Positions 40,600 through 50,441 are shown, counted from the first letter of the stretch. The stretch: 64,000 nt of DNA from JAAYYY01 sp964579295 (GCA_964579295.1 CAZOGK010000005.1:62001-126000), one strand, 5' to 3'. Notes: generated from the sequence alone by a model not told the origin. Numbers and translations are program-made.

Positions 40600-43140
40600 A
40601 TGGTCGGCATCGTCATCGTCTCACATAGCGCGAAACTGGCCGAAGGCGTGCGCGAGCTGGCCCTGCAGATGGCGGCGGGCGTACCGATGGCGGTGGCCGG
40701 CGGCCTGGACGACCCGGAGCAGCCGATTGGCACGGACGTGATTGCCGTCATGGCCGCCATCGAAAGCGTCTACGGCGATGACGGCGTGCTGGTGCTGATG
40801 GACCTGGGCAGCGCGCTGCTCAGCGCCGACATGGCGCTGGAGATGCTGCCGGCGCAGATGGCCGGGCGGGTGCGCCTCTGCGGCGCGCCGCTGGTCGAGG
40901 GCGCGCTGGCGGCGGCGGTGCAGGCCGCGGCCGGGGGCAGCCTGGACGACGTCTGCGCCGAGGCGATGAGCGCGCTGCAGGCCAAACAGATGCAGATGCA
41001 GGGCGCGGCTGGCGCCGCTCCGGGCGCGGCTGGCGCCATGCAGGGTGCAGCCGGCGCCCCGCCCCAGGAAGAGGCGGCGGCCGGCGCCATTGAGCGCGCG
41101 GTGACCATCGGCAATAGGCTGGGGCTGCACGCGCGGCCGGCGGCGCGCTTTGTGACGGCGGCCAACCGCTACCAGGCCCAGATTCGCGTGCGCAAGGCGG
41201 GCGCGCCGGGCACGGCCAACGCCAAGAGCATCAACCAGGTGGCCACGCTGGGCGCGCGGCAGAACGACCGGCTCATCATCAGCGCCAGCGGCACGGACGC
41301 CGCCGCGGCGCTGGACGAGCTGGTGGCGCTGGTGGAGAGCCAGTTCGGCGAGATGGAGGCGGAGGCGGACGGCGGCGCGCCGGGGGCGGTAGGGGCCGGC
41401 GACGGGCCGCGGGCGACGGCGGCGGGCGCCCTGCAGGGCATTGCAGCCTCGCCGGGCCAGGCAGTTGGCCCGGCCATTACCTACCGCCCGCAGCCACCGC
41501 CGGTGGAGACGCGCACGGTGGACGACCCGCAGGCGGAGTGGGGCCGCTTCCAGAGCGCGCTGAACGCGGCGCTGGCCGAGGTCAGGCAGCTAGGCGCGCA
41601 GACGGCCGCCCAGGCCGGCGCGGCGGAAGCGGCCATCTTCGAGGCGCACGCGCTCTTTCTGCAAGACCCGGCGCTGCTGGAGACGGTGGAGCAGGCGATC
41701 CGCGAGCAGCAGCGCAACGCCGAGGCCGCCTGGCAGGCGGCCATCGAGGAGATGGCGGCCCGCTTCCGGGCGCTGGACGACGAGTATCTGCGCGCGCGCG
41801 CCGCCGACACGCTGGACGTGGGCCGGCGGCTGCTGGGCCATCTCACCGGCGCGCCGCCGGCGCTGCCGCCCTTCGCCGCGCCGTCGATTCTGGTGGCGGC
41901 GGAGCTGTCGCCGTCGGACACGGCGCAGCTGGAGCCGGGCATGGTGCTGGGCATCTGCACCGAGCGCGGCGGGGCCACGGCGCACAGCGCCATCTTAGCG
42001 CGGGCGCTGGGCATTCCCGCCGTGGTCGGCGCCGGGCCGGCGCTGCAGCGGGTGAGCGATGGACAGACGATTGGGCTGGACGGCGACAGCGGCGCTATCT
42101 GGCTGGCGCCCGACGCGGAGCGGCTGGAGACGCTGCGCGCGCAGCAGCGGGCCTGGCAGGAGCGCCAGCAGGCAGCGCAGCGCGCCGGGCAGCAGCCGGG
42201 ACGCACCGCCGATGGGCGCCGTATCGAGGTGGCGGCGAATATCGGCAGCCCGCAGGACGTGACGGCGGCACTGGCCTATGGCGCAGAGGGGGTGGGCCTC
42301 TTCCGCACCGAGTTTCTTTTCCTCAAGCGCGAGCAGGCGCCGGACGAGGAGGAGCAGTATGCCGCTTACCGCGCCGCGGCCGACGCGCTGGGCGGCCGGC
42401 CGCTGGTTATCCGCACCCTGGACGTGGGCGGGGACAAGCCGCTGCCCTATCTGGCGCAGCCGGGCGAGGAGAACCCGTTCCTCGGCTGGCGCGGCATCCG
42501 CTTTTGCCTGGACCAGCCGCAGCTATTCCTGACGCAATTGCGCGCTATTCTGCGCGCCGGTCACGAGCGCAACGTGCTGGCCATGCTGCCGATGGTCAGC
42601 CAGCTTGAGGAGATCGCGGCGACGCGGCGGCTGCTGGCGCAGGCAAGCCGGGAGCTGGCCGAGCGCGGCGAGCCGCACGCCCCGGAGCTGAAGCTGGGCA
42701 TCATGATTGAGGTGCCGGCGGCCGTGGCCCTGGCGGAGTCGCTGGCGCCGGCCGTCGATTTCTTTAGCATCGGCACCAACGACCTGACGCAGTACGTGAT
42801 GGCCGCCGACCGGGGCAACGCGCAGGTGGCGGCGCTGGCGAATGCGCTGCAGCCGGCGGTGCTGCGGCAGGTAGCGGCGACGGTGCGCGCGGCCGACGCC
42901 GCCGGCATCTGGGTGGGCGTCTGCGGCGAGCTGGCCGGCAACCCGCTGGCCGCGCCGCTGCTGGTAGGGCTGGGCGTGACCGAGCTGAGCATGAGCGCGC
43001 CGTCGATTCCGGCCGTGAAGGAGGCGCTGCGCGCGCTGACGATGGCGCAGGCGCAGGAGCTGGCGCGGCAGGCGCTGGCGCTGGCATCGGCCGGCGCGGT
43101 GGAGCGCTTTCTGCAGCAGGAGCTGGGCGAGGAGCGGTAG
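40600..43140 (+). CDS. dhaM: DhaM: EIIA(Man-type)-HPr-full-length enzyme I fusion
   Basis: A 846-residue phosphotransferase. Residues 1-130 are the DhaM EIIA domain, with phospho-His9 in IVSHSAKLAEG. An Ala/Gly/Gln repeat linker (about 134-163) joins HPr (165-250, GLHARPAARF with His177). A complete enzyme I follows from about 278: phospho-His462 in GGATAHSAILAR, the PEP-binding TIM-barrel domain with SIGTNDLTQY and the Cys loop GVCGELAGNP. E. coli DhaM carries only a shortened EI, so this form could draw phosphate from PEP itself and pass it to DhaL. GGGGAGAA precedes ATG 40600. Confidence 0.93.
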   Translation: MVGIVIVSHSAKLAEGVRELALQMAAGVPMAVAGGLDDPEQPIGTDVIAVMAAIESVYGDDGVLVLMDLGSALLSADMALEMLPAQMAGRVRLCGAPLVEGALAAAVQAAAGGSLDDVCAEAMSALQAKQMQMQGAAGAAPGAAGAMQGAAGAPPQEEAAAGAIERAVTIGNRLGLHARPAARFVTAANRYQAQIRVRKAGAPGTANAKSINQVATLGARQNDRLIISASGTDAAAALDELVALVESQFGEMEAEADGGAPGAVGAGDGPRATAAGALQGIAASPGQAVGPAITYRPQPPPVETRTVDDPQAEWGRFQSALNAALAEVRQLGAQTAAQAGAAEAAIFEAHALFLQDPALLETVEQAIREQQRNAEAAWQAAIEEMAARFRALDDEYLRARAADTLDVGRRLLGHLTGAPPALPPFAAPSILVAAELSPSDTAQLEPGMVLGICTERGGATAHSAILARALGIPAVVGAGPALQRVSDGQTIGLDGDSGAIWLAPDAERLETLRAQQRAWQERQQAAQRAGQQPGRTADGRRIEVAANIGSPQDVTAALAYGAEGVGLFRTEFLFLKREQAPDEEEQYAAYRAAADALGGRPLVIRTLDVGGDKPLPYLAQPGEENPFLGWRGIRFCLDQPQLFLTQLRAILRAGHERNVLAMLPMVSQLEEIAATRRLLAQASRELAERGEPHAPELKLGIMIEVPAAVALAESLAPAVDFFSIGTNDLTQYVMAADRGNAQVAALANALQPAVLRQVAATVRAADAAGIWVGVCGELAGNPLAAPLLVGLGVTELSMSAPSIPAVKEALRALTMAQAQELARQALALASAGAVERFLQQELGEER

Positions 43141-43146
43141 AGTCCT

Positions 43147-43225
43147 GGTAGGTCAGGTTTGCAAGCTGCAAACGACTAAAGTCGTTACTACGAAGACGCG
43201 CCTGGTAGGAGCGACTTCAGTCGCT
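43147..43225. repeat. GGTAGGTCAGGTTT repeat and AACGACTaaAGTCGTT/AGCGACTtcAGTCGCT palindromes
   Basis: The 156-nt spacer between the convergent dhaM and prfC genes has a half copy of the GGTAGGTC family, then AACGACTAAAGTCGTT (43171-43186) and AGCGACTTCAGTCGCT (43210-43225). Related copies lie at 58165-58252. They may serve as two-way terminators. Confidence 0.75.
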
Positions 43226-43296
43226 GCGGCGCGACGGGGGTTTGTTGCCGCTCTCTGCGTGAGATTTCATGCAACCGGACGGTAGCGGCGGCGCGG

Positions 43297-44904
43297 CTAG
43301 TGAATGGGGGTAAACGACACCTGCGGGTGGTTGGCGGCGTGGTAGCCGACTTCAAAGTCGGAGCGGAAGAGGGCGACGAGACGGCCGTCGCCGTCGGTCG
43401 TGCGCAGCAGGCCGTAGGTCCAGGGCAGCGCGGCAACGGCATCGTCCGGCCCTTCCACAAAGCGGGCCACGCCGTAGGGGATGGGCTCCAGCCGGGTGGG
43501 GACGTTGTACTCCGCCTCCAGCCGGGCGCGCACCACGTCGAACTGCAGCACGCCGACGACCGCCAGAATCGGGTCGCGCTTGCTGGCGTCGGCCTCGTGC
43601 AGCACCTGCATGGCCCCTTCTGTCTCTAGCTGGGCCAGCCCCTTGCGGAACTGCTTGTACTTGCCAATGTCATTCAGGATAAGGCGGGCGAAGTGCTCCG
43701 GCGGGAAGCGGGGAATCGGGTCGAAGCGGAAATCGCCATCGCTGCTGAGGGTGTCGCCGATGGCAAAATCGCGCCGGCCCGCGGGCAACCCGATGATATC
43801 GCCGGGAAAAGCCTCGTCGATGACCTCGCGCTCGTCGGCAAAGAAACGGTAGGGGCGGCTGAGGCGGATTTCGCCGCCGCCGCGCGGGTGGCGCACCGTC
43901 ATGCTGCGCTCGAAGCGGCCGCTGCAGATGCGCACGAAGCAGACGCTATCGCGGTGGCGCGGGTCCATATTGGCCTGAATCTTGAAGACGAAGCCGGAGA
44001 AGGGGCAGTGGACGGGGTCGACCGGGCCGGCGTCGCTGCCGTAAGCGCCGGGCGGCGGGGCAAAGCGCACGAAATCGTCGAGGAAGAGCTGGACACCGAA
44101 GTTGGTGAGGGCGCTGCCAAAGTAGACTGGCGTCTGCCGCGCCGCCAGCGCGGCCTCTTCGTCAAAGGCGCGCAGCTCGTCCAGCAGGCCGATGTTTACC
44201 AGCAGGTCGTCGTAGCGCACATCGCCGAGCCGGCCGCGGATGCGCGCATCGTCCAGGCTGGTGATGTACTCCGGGCTCACTGTCTGGTTGTGCACGGTGC
44301 GGTCGTAGAGATGGACGCTGTCGCTGACGCGCTCATAGACGCCGAGAAAGCTTTCGCCGTCGCCGATGGGCCAGTTCATGGGGGCCGGCTCCATGCCCAG
44401 CACCGTTTCAATCTCGTCCAGCAGGGCCAGCGGGTCGAGCGCCGGGCGGTCCATCTTGTTGATGAAGGTGAAGATAGGGATGCCGCGGCGGCGGCAGACC
44501 TCGAACAGCTTGAGCGTCTGCGCCTCGACGCCGCGCGCGGCGTCGAGCACCATGACGGCGCTATCGACGGCCATGAGGGTGCGGTAGGTGTCTTCGCTGA
44601 AGTCCTGGTGGCCGGGCGTATCAAGCAGGTTGACGATATGGCCGCCGTAAGAGAACTGCAGCACGGTGCTGGTGATAGAGATGCCGCGCTCACGCTCCAT
44701 CTCCATCCAGTCGCTGGTGGCGCTGCGCTGCTCGCGGCGCGCGCGCACCGCGCCGGCGAGGTGGATGGCGTTGCCGTAGAGCAGCAGCTTTTCGGTGAGC
44801 GTCGTCTTACCGGCGTCAGGATGGCTGATAATGGCGAAGGTGCGGCGGCGCGCCACTTCGCTGGCAACCTGGGCAGGGTCGGTTATCGTCGTCAGTTCGG
44901 CCAT
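43297..44904 (-). CDS. prfC: Peptide chain release factor 3
   Basis: A 535-residue translational GTPase that recycles RF1/RF2 from the ribosome. G1 is SHPDAGKTTLTEKLLLYG, switch region RGISITSTVLQF, G3 DTPGHQDF and G4 INKMD. After the G domain come two beta-barrel domains and the RF3 C-terminal domain, and the length is near E. coli PrfC. The start is ATG 44904 (MAELTTITDP), from which residues align with the family; a longer reading from 44991 crosses a TATAAT box on the minus strand at about 44993. Confidence 0.95.
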   Translation of the reverse strand: MAELTTITDPAQVASEVARRRTFAIISHPDAGKTTLTEKLLLYGNAIHLAGAVRARREQRSATSDWMEMERERGISITSTVLQFSYGGHIVNLLDTPGHQDFSEDTYRTLMAVDSAVMVLDAARGVEAQTLKLFEVCRRRGIPIFTFINKMDRPALDPLALLDEIETVLGMEPAPMNWPIGDGESFLGVYERVSDSVHLYDRTVHNQTVSPEYITSLDDARIRGRLGDVRYDDLLVNIGLLDELRAFDEEAALAARQTPVYFGSALTNFGVQLFLDDFVRFAPPPGAYGSDAGPVDPVHCPFSGFVFKIQANMDPRHRDSVCFVRICSGRFERSMTVRHPRGGGEIRLSRPYRFFADEREVIDEAFPGDIIGLPAGRRDFAIGDTLSSDGDFRFDPIPRFPPEHFARLILNDIGKYKQFRKGLAQLETEGAMQVLHEADASKRDPILAVVGVLQFDVVRARLEAEYNVPTRLEPIPYGVARFVEGPDDAVAALPWTYGLLRTTDGDGRLVALFRSDFEVGYHAANHPQVSFTPIH

Positions 44905-45029
44905 AGACAGAGCAGCGGGTCCGGCACAGTGCCAGCGCCGCTGCTTTTCTCCTGTGCATTGTGTGCTTGCGGGCAAACTCGCGCCGGTCATTATAAGGCG
45001 ATTGCGGCGGCGCTGCCATTAACGTTCTG

Positions 45030-45058
45030 TTGGCGTCTCGGCTGTCGAGCGCTACACT
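45030..45058 (+). promoter_or_regulatory. Promoter of a leaderless Crp/Fnr-family gene
   Basis: TTGGCG (45030-45035), 17-nt spacer, TACACT (45053-45058). The ATG lies 6 nt downstream, so the mRNA should start at the start codon; there is no ribosome site. Confidence 0.6.
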
Positions 45059-45064
45059 TAGGCC

Positions 45065-45766
45065 ATGCAGCAGCTCGGTTCTCTGGAGCATATTCGCCAG
45101 GCGTCCCTCTTCGAGGGGCTGGACGACGCGGCGCTGGGAGAGGTGGCGGCCGCCGCCGCTCCGGTGCGCGTGCCGCGGCAGGGATATTTCTTCCACCAGG
45201 GCGCCGACGCCGACCGTTTTCACCTGATTCTGTCGGGCCAGGTGCGGCTGGTGCAGCTTGGGCCGGAAGGGCACCAGGTGACGATTGGCTACGTGGGGCC
45301 GGGCGACGTGATTGGGGTCATTGTGGCCCTGAGCCAAAGCGATTACCCGCTGTCGGCCGAGGCGATGACCGACGCCGAAGGGCTGGTGTGGCAGGCGCGG
45401 GACATTGCCCTGTTGATGGAGCGCTACCCGCGGCTGGGGCTGAACGGCATGAAGATGGTGGCCCGGCGCTTCCACGAGCTGCAGCTACGCTACCGCGAGC
45501 TGGCGACGGAACGGGTGGAGCGGCGCGTGGCGCGGGCGCTGCTGCGCCTGGCGCGGCAGACCGGGCGCAAGGTGGAAGAGGGGGTGCTGCTCGACTTACC
45601 CCTGTCGCGGCAGGACCTGGGCGAGATGACGGGGACGACGCTGTACACGGTCAGCCGCATTATGCGCGGCTGGGAGGAAGCGGGCCTGATCATCTCCAGC
45701 CGGGAGCAGGTCATCATCTGCCAGCCGCATGGGTTGGTGAAAATCGCCGAGGATCTGGCGGAATAG
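45065..45766 (+). CDS. Crp/Fnr-family transcriptional regulator
   Basis: A 233-residue protein with a cyclic-nucleotide-binding-like fold (about 10-125; FHLILSGQVRLVQLG and GYVGPGDVIGVIVALS), a dimer helix and a winged HTH (about 165-225; LSRQDLGEMTGTTLYTVSRI). The FGExAL...R(T/S) phosphate cassette for cAMP is not intact and no Fnr-type cysteine cluster is present, so the effector is unknown; heme or redox control is possible. The recognition helix resembles CRP (TLYTVSRIMRGW). Confidence 0.88.
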   Translation: MQQLGSLEHIRQASLFEGLDDAALGEVAAAAAPVRVPRQGYFFHQGADADRFHLILSGQVRLVQLGPEGHQVTIGYVGPGDVIGVIVALSQSDYPLSAEAMTDAEGLVWQARDIALLMERYPRLGLNGMKMVARRFHELQLRYRELATERVERRVARALLRLARQTGRKVEEGVLLDLPLSRQDLGEMTGTTLYTVSRIMRGWEEAGLIISSREQVIICQPHGLVKIAEDLAE

Positions 45767-45868
45767 CGGTAGGTCGGGTTTGTAACCCGACACTCAGGGC
45801 CTGACCGAGTCAGTCAGGTTGAAAACCTGACCTACCAGAAGCGCGGTAGGTCAGGTTTGTAGGCCGAC
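45767..45868. repeat. Cluster of three GGTAGGTCAGGTTT-type palindromes
   Basis: Between the convergent regulator and acyl-CoA dehydrogenase genes. GGTAGGTCGGGTTTGTAACC starts at 45768, an inverted copy ending AACCTGACCTACC lies at about 45812-45836, and a third partial copy at 45845-45868. It fills nearly the whole spacer and probably folds into a bidirectional terminator. Confidence 0.8.
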
Positions 45869-45876
45869 AAGGGGAG

Positions 45877-47022
45877 CTAGCCGAGCAAATTGCGGGCAAT
45901 GACCAGCCGCTGGATTTCGCTGGTGCCTTCGCCGATGGTCATCAGGCGCGTGTCGCGGTAGATGCGCTCGACGGGGAACTCGCTGCTGTAGCCGTAGCCG
46001 CCGTGAATCTGGATGGCGTTGCGGCAGACGCGCTCGCTGACCTCGGTGGCGAAGAGCTTGGCCATAGCCGCTTCTTTGGTATAGGGCTCGCCGCGCCCTT
46101 TGAGCCAGGCGGCGCGGTAGACCATGAGGCGGGCCGCGTCGATTTCCGTGGCGGCGTCGGCCAGCATCCACTGGATGGCCTGGAAGCCGGCGATGGGCTG
46201 GCCAAAGGCTTCGCGCTCCTGGGCGTAGCGCAGCGCTTCCTCGTAGGCCGCCTGGGCCAGGCCGACGGCGAGCGCGCCGATGCCCACGCGGCCGCTGTCG
46301 AGCGTCGCCAGCGTCTGCTGCAGGCCGCGCCCTTCCGGGCCGAGCAGGTTCTCGGCGGGCACGCGCACCTCGTCGAAGTTGACGGCGTGCGTGGGAGAGC
46401 CGTGGAGGCCCATCTTCTTCTCGGCCGGGCCGATGGCGATGCCGGGCGTGTCGCTGGGGACGAGCAGCATGCTCAGGCTGCGGCTGCCGCCGGCCAGGTC
46501 GGTGCGGCAGAGCACGACCATCAGGTCGGAGATAGAGGCGTTGGTCATCCACATCTTGGCGCCGTCGATGATCCACGAGTCGCCTTCGCGCACGGCGCGG
46601 GTAGCGACGCCGCCCTGCAGGTCGGAGCCGGCGCCGGGCTCGGTGAGGCTGAGGCAGGCCAGCCGCCCTTCCCCGGTCGCCAGGCGCGGCAGCCAGGCCT
46701 GTTTTTGCTCCTCGCTGCCGTAGCGGACGATGGGGCCGAGCGCCAGGCCATTGTGGGCGCTGATGGCGAGGGCGGTGGAGCCGCAGCCCCAGCCCAGCTC
46801 TTCGATGGCGATGGCGGCGCTGATGGCGTCGACGGCGGCGCCGCCATATTCTTCTGGCACTTCCAGGCCCAACAGGCCGATAGGGCCCATCTTGCGCACG
46901 GCCTGCCAGTTAAACTCGCCCTTTTCGTCGACCTCGGCGGCATATGGCTTGACCTCGCGGGCTACGAAGTTATGCACCACGTCACGAAACTGGCGCTGCT
47001 CTGCGGTGAGTGTGAAGTCCAT
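45877..47022 (-). CDS. Acyl-CoA dehydrogenase (short/branched-chain type)
   Basis: A 381-residue enzyme with all standard signatures: LSLTEPGAGSDLQGGVATRA, ILGSGRVG-like DSGRVGIGALAVGLAQAAYE, REAFGQPIAGFQAIQW, and the C-terminal IGEGTSEIQ with catalytic Glu365. It is closer to short-chain/isovaleryl-type dehydrogenases than the two in the left operon. Start ATG 47022 (MDFTLTAEQ) has AGGAGAG upstream. It is 77 nt downstream of the cyclase-like giant gene, on the same strand. Confidence 0.93.
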   Translation of the reverse strand: MDFTLTAEQRQFRDVVHNFVAREVKPYAAEVDEKGEFNWQAVRKMGPIGLLGLEVPEEYGGAAVDAISAAIAIEELGWGCGSTALAISAHNGLALGPIVRYGSEEQKQAWLPRLATGEGRLACLSLTEPGAGSDLQGGVATRAVREGDSWIIDGAKMWMTNASISDLMVVLCRTDLAGGSRSLSMLLVPSDTPGIAIGPAEKKMGLHGSPTHAVNFDEVRVPAENLLGPEGRGLQQTLATLDSGRVGIGALAVGLAQAAYEEALRYAQEREAFGQPIAGFQAIQWMLADAATEIDAARLMVYRAAWLKGRGEPYTKEAAMAKLFATEVSERVCRNAIQIHGGYGYSSEFPVERIYRDTRLMTIGEGTSEIQRLVIARNLLG

Positions 47023-47099
47023 GCTCTCTCTCCTGAAAATAGGCTTGCCGGAAGGACCGGCACGGCGCCGGCGCTCCTTGTTCATGCTTACCGGGGTCG

Positions 47100-50000
47100 T
47101 CAGGCTCCCATTTTAACAACATCCAGCGGCAGCCCCAACGCGGCAAACTGCTGCCGCGCCTCTTCCTGCAGGCGCTCGCCCGCGGCCTGATCCTGCGGCA
47201 GCAGGTAGTCGCCCCAGGCGTAGAGCGTCTGGGCGCGCTCGGCGGCCATGCCGGCCTCGGCGAAGATGGCGGCGCTGCGCTCGAAGCAGGCGACGGCGGA
47301 CAGGGCTGCTTCACCCGGCGCCGGCGCCGCCGGCTGGCCGAGGGCGGCGGCCACGCGCCCCAACATGCGCCAGGCCGCGCCCAGGAAATCCTGCTGCCCA
47401 CCGGCGCGGGCCAGGGCCAGCGCCCGCTGCGCCGCCGCCAGCGCCTCGTCGGGCCGCTGCAGCGCCAGGCAGGCGGCGGCGAGGAAGCGGTAGCTTTCCG
47501 AGAGGCCAAACCAGCCGCGGTCGCCGACGCGGGCCAGCGCCTGGCGCAGAGCCTCCTCGGCCGCTTCGGCCTCGCCCAGAGCCAGACGCACACCGCCAAT
47601 GTTGTTGTAGCAGGAGATGGCGCTTTCGTAGTTGCCGGTTTCGCTGGCGATAGCCAGGGCTTCCTCGTAATGGCCAAGCGCGGCGCGGAAATCGCCGCGC
47701 GCGCGGGCGTTCTCGCCCAGGTTGTTGGAGATGATGCCCACGCCCCAGCGATGGCCCAGCCGCCGATAGAGCTGCAGCGCCTCCTGGGCATAGGCGGCGC
47801 CGCGCTCGTAGTCGCCGAGCGCGGTGTGGGTTACGCCGAGCAGATTGAGGGCGAGGGCCAGCTCCTGCTCGGCGCCGGCGTTCTGGCTCAGCGCCTGCGC
47901 ACGCTGGCCGAGGCTGACCGCTTCTTCGAGCTGGCCGAGGCCGTGGTAGTTCCAGCCCTGGGTGGCAACGGCGCGCGCCAGCTCCACCCCGGCCGCTGGG
48001 CCGGCGCGCATGGCCAGCGCTTCTGCCTCTTCGGCAAAGGCAATTCCATCGCGCATCTGCCCCAAATAGCGATGGACGCGGGCCAGGTCGTTGCAGGCGC
48101 GCGCTTCCAGCAGCAAGTCGCCGGCGGCGGCCGCCGCCTCACGCATCGCCTCGTACATGGCGAGCGCCTCGCTGCGCCGCGCCTGGCGCCAGAGCATATC
48201 GCCCAGCCCCTGGTAGAGGTCCACGCGCGCCTCTCGGCTGCCGCCGGCGGCAGGCAGGTATTCAAGCGCTTTCTGATAGTAGCGAATGGCGTCGCCGGGC
48301 AGGTACGACTGGTAGGCGCCACGGGCGGCGCGCGCATACCAGCGGGCCGCCTCGTCTTCGCGGCTGGCCAGCTCGTAGTGGCCGGCAATGAGGCCGGCAT
48401 ATTCGCCGACGCGCTCGCCGGCATGCTCGGCCAGCCAGGCGGCGCTGGCGCCGTGATAGGCGCGGCGGCGACGCAGCAGCACGCTCTCGTAGGTGACGCT
48501 GTGCAGGATGGCGTGCTTGAAACGGTATTCGCGGCAGCCGGCAAAAGCGCTCTGCTCATGGTGGACGACCATTTCTTTCTGCTCAAGCTGCACCAGGAGC
48601 GGGGCCACGGCGGGCAATCCTTCGGCCTCGGCGCCGGCCAGGTCGCGTAGGGCGGCGACGGCGCCGTCCCAGAACAGCTCGCCGACGACCGCCGCCCGCT
48701 GCAGCACGTCGCGCTCGGCGGCAGTCAGGGCGTCGAGGCGGGCCTGCAGCACTCCGGTGAGCGTGGGCGGCACGCGGTCGGGCACGAGCCGTTCCATGCG
48801 CAGCTCCCAGCTTTCGTCGCCCGGCAGCAGCACGCCGTCGTCAATCAACATGCGGATAATCTCTTCGATGTAGAAGGGATTGCCGGCCGCTTTTTCGACC
48901 ACGAGCGCCTCGAGGGACGCGGGAACGGCGGGCAGCCGGCGCAGGATGCTGCGCACCAGCTCCCGGCTATCGTCCACACCAAGCGGCTCCAGCCGGATCA
49001 GGCGGTGGAACGGGTCATCCTGCCCCTGCGGCAGCCAGGGTGGGCCGCGCTCGATGGCGGCGGGCCGGGCGGCGATGACAATGAGAATAGGGCAGTCACG
49101 GCTGTTTTGCCAGAGGTATTCGGCCAGGGCGACGCTGCCGGCGTCTACCCACTGCATGCTCTCCAGAAAGAGGACAACCGGGTCCTGCCCGGCCATGACG
49201 CGCAGGAACTGGGCAAAGTAGTGAAAGGCGCGCCCCTGAATCTGGCGCGGGTCGTCGAGAATGCCGCGTAGATAGGAGCTGTCGCCAAAGTCAAAGCCGG
49301 CCAGGTGGCCGATGAAGTGGGCCGTCTCCTGCCCTGCCTCGCCCAGGAAAGCGCCAATGCCCTCTTCCAGCTTGCGGCGCGCGACGGCCGGGCTATCGTT
49401 TTCCAGAATCTGGAAGCGGAAGGAGAGCAGGCTGCGCACCAGGGCAAAGGGGATGGTCGCGCTCTGCTGCTCCACCTGGCCGCGGAAGAGCCAGAAGCTG
49501 GTGCTGGACAGCTCCATCCAGTTTTGCAGCTCAAACAGCAGGCGCGACTTGCCCACGCCGGCATCGCCGACGATGGTGACGATACGCGGCTCGCCCAGCT
49601 CCACCACTTCTGCCAGCGTCTGGCGCAGCAGGGCGATTTCCGCATCGCGCCCCACCGTGTCGCTTTCCAGGCCGGCGACGGGCTGTGGCTGCAGGGGAAA
49701 GGCGCGCGGCCTTTCCACCCGGATGAGATAGGTGCGCAGCGGCCGGCTCTTACCTTTGACCTGCAGGGGCGGCAGCTCGTCGACGTCGAAGTAGCCGCGC
49801 ACGTGGCGGTAGGTGTCGTGCCCAACCAGAATGGCGCCGGCGTCCGCCGCTTCTTCGAGGCGGCTGGCGACGTTGACGGTATCGCCGACGGCCGTCAGCC
49901 CGCCGGTGGCGCCCACCTGCCCCACAACCGCCGGCCCGGTATTGAGGCCGGCGCGCAGCTGCAGCCCACCGGCTTCGACGGCGAGCGAGCGCAGACCGCT

Positions 50001-50423
50001 GGGGTCTAGCCCGGCGACGACCTCGCGCATCTGCAGCGCGGCGCGCACGGCGCGACGGGCGTCGTCTTCGTGGGCGACGGGCGTGCCGAAGAGGGCCATG
50101 AGGCGCGCGCCCACGTGCTTGTCGACGATGCCGCCGTTGGCCGCGACAATGGCGTCGAGCCGGGGCCAGAGCATGGTGAAAAAGGCATTGGCCTCTTCAA
50201 TGGCCGCCGGATCGACCAGGGGGCCGAGGCCGGTGACGCGGGCAAAGAGAATGGTCAGCTGCTTGCGCTCGCCTTCACCGCGGGCGCGCAGGGAGACCAG
50301 CTTCTCCTGCAGCGGAGCGAGGGCTGTGTCTACAATCTCGTCGCCGAGCAGGCTCCGCTGCGCTTCCAGCGCGGCCAGCGCCTGTTCGATTTGCGCCAGC
50401 TCCTGCAGCCTCTCTTCGCTCAT
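47100..50423 (-). CDS. Degenerate class III cyclase-homology / AAA ATPase / TPR protein
   Basis: A 1107-residue signalling-type protein. A coiled start is followed by a class III nucleotide cyclase-homology domain (about 50-230). Both metal-binding aspartates are changed: FAD becomes FAR (Arg62) and GDG becomes GAR (Ala106), so cyclase activity is unlikely. Then an ORC/CDC6-like ATPase (about 255-620, Walker A GDAGVGKSRLL), as in MalT- and AfsR-type STAND proteins. From about 660 to the end there are at least eight TPR units. It is 18 nt after an SPFH gene, so probably in that operon. Confidence 0.88.
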   Translation of the reverse strand: MSEERLQELAQIEQALAALEAQRSLLGDEIVDTALAPLQEKLVSLRARGEGERKQLTILFARVTGLGPLVDPAAIEEANAFFTMLWPRLDAIVAANGGIVDKHVGARLMALFGTPVAHEDDARRAVRAALQMREVVAGLDPSGLRSLAVEAGGLQLRAGLNTGPAVVGQVGATGGLTAVGDTVNVASRLEEAADAGAILVGHDTYRHVRGYFDVDELPPLQVKGKSRPLRTYLIRVERPRAFPLQPQPVAGLESDTVGRDAEIALLRQTLAEVVELGEPRIVTIVGDAGVGKSRLLFELQNWMELSSTSFWLFRGQVEQQSATIPFALVRSLLSFRFQILENDSPAVARRKLEEGIGAFLGEAGQETAHFIGHLAGFDFGDSSYLRGILDDPRQIQGRAFHYFAQFLRVMAGQDPVVLFLESMQWVDAGSVALAEYLWQNSRDCPILIVIAARPAAIERGPPWLPQGQDDPFHRLIRLEPLGVDDSRELVRSILRRLPAVPASLEALVVEKAAGNPFYIEEIIRMLIDDGVLLPGDESWELRMERLVPDRVPPTLTGVLQARLDALTAAERDVLQRAAVVGELFWDGAVAALRDLAGAEAEGLPAVAPLLVQLEQKEMVVHHEQSAFAGCREYRFKHAILHSVTYESVLLRRRRAYHGASAAWLAEHAGERVGEYAGLIAGHYELASREDEAARWYARAARGAYQSYLPGDAIRYYQKALEYLPAAGGSREARVDLYQGLGDMLWRQARRSEALAMYEAMREAAAAAGDLLLEARACNDLARVHRYLGQMRDGIAFAEEAEALAMRAGPAAGVELARAVATQGWNYHGLGQLEEAVSLGQRAQALSQNAGAEQELALALNLLGVTHTALGDYERGAAYAQEALQLYRRLGHRWGVGIISNNLGENARARGDFRAALGHYEEALAIASETGNYESAISCYNNIGGVRLALGEAEAAEEALRQALARVGDRGWFGLSESYRFLAAACLALQRPDEALAAAQRALALARAGGQQDFLGAAWRMLGRVAAALGQPAAPAPGEAALSAVACFERSAAIFAEAGMAAERAQTLYAWGDYLLPQDQAAGERLQEEARQQFAALGLPLDVVKMGA

Positions 50424-50441
50424 CGTTCTCCTGGCCGGCGC

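Noticed and set aside
43693..45804. Open frame of 703 codons opposite prfC and over the Crp-like gene
   Set aside because: It covers two genes in opposite directions and contains no family signature.
47100..50423. Active adenylate/guanylate cyclase
   Set aside because: Both metal-binding aspartates are replaced (Arg62, Ala106).
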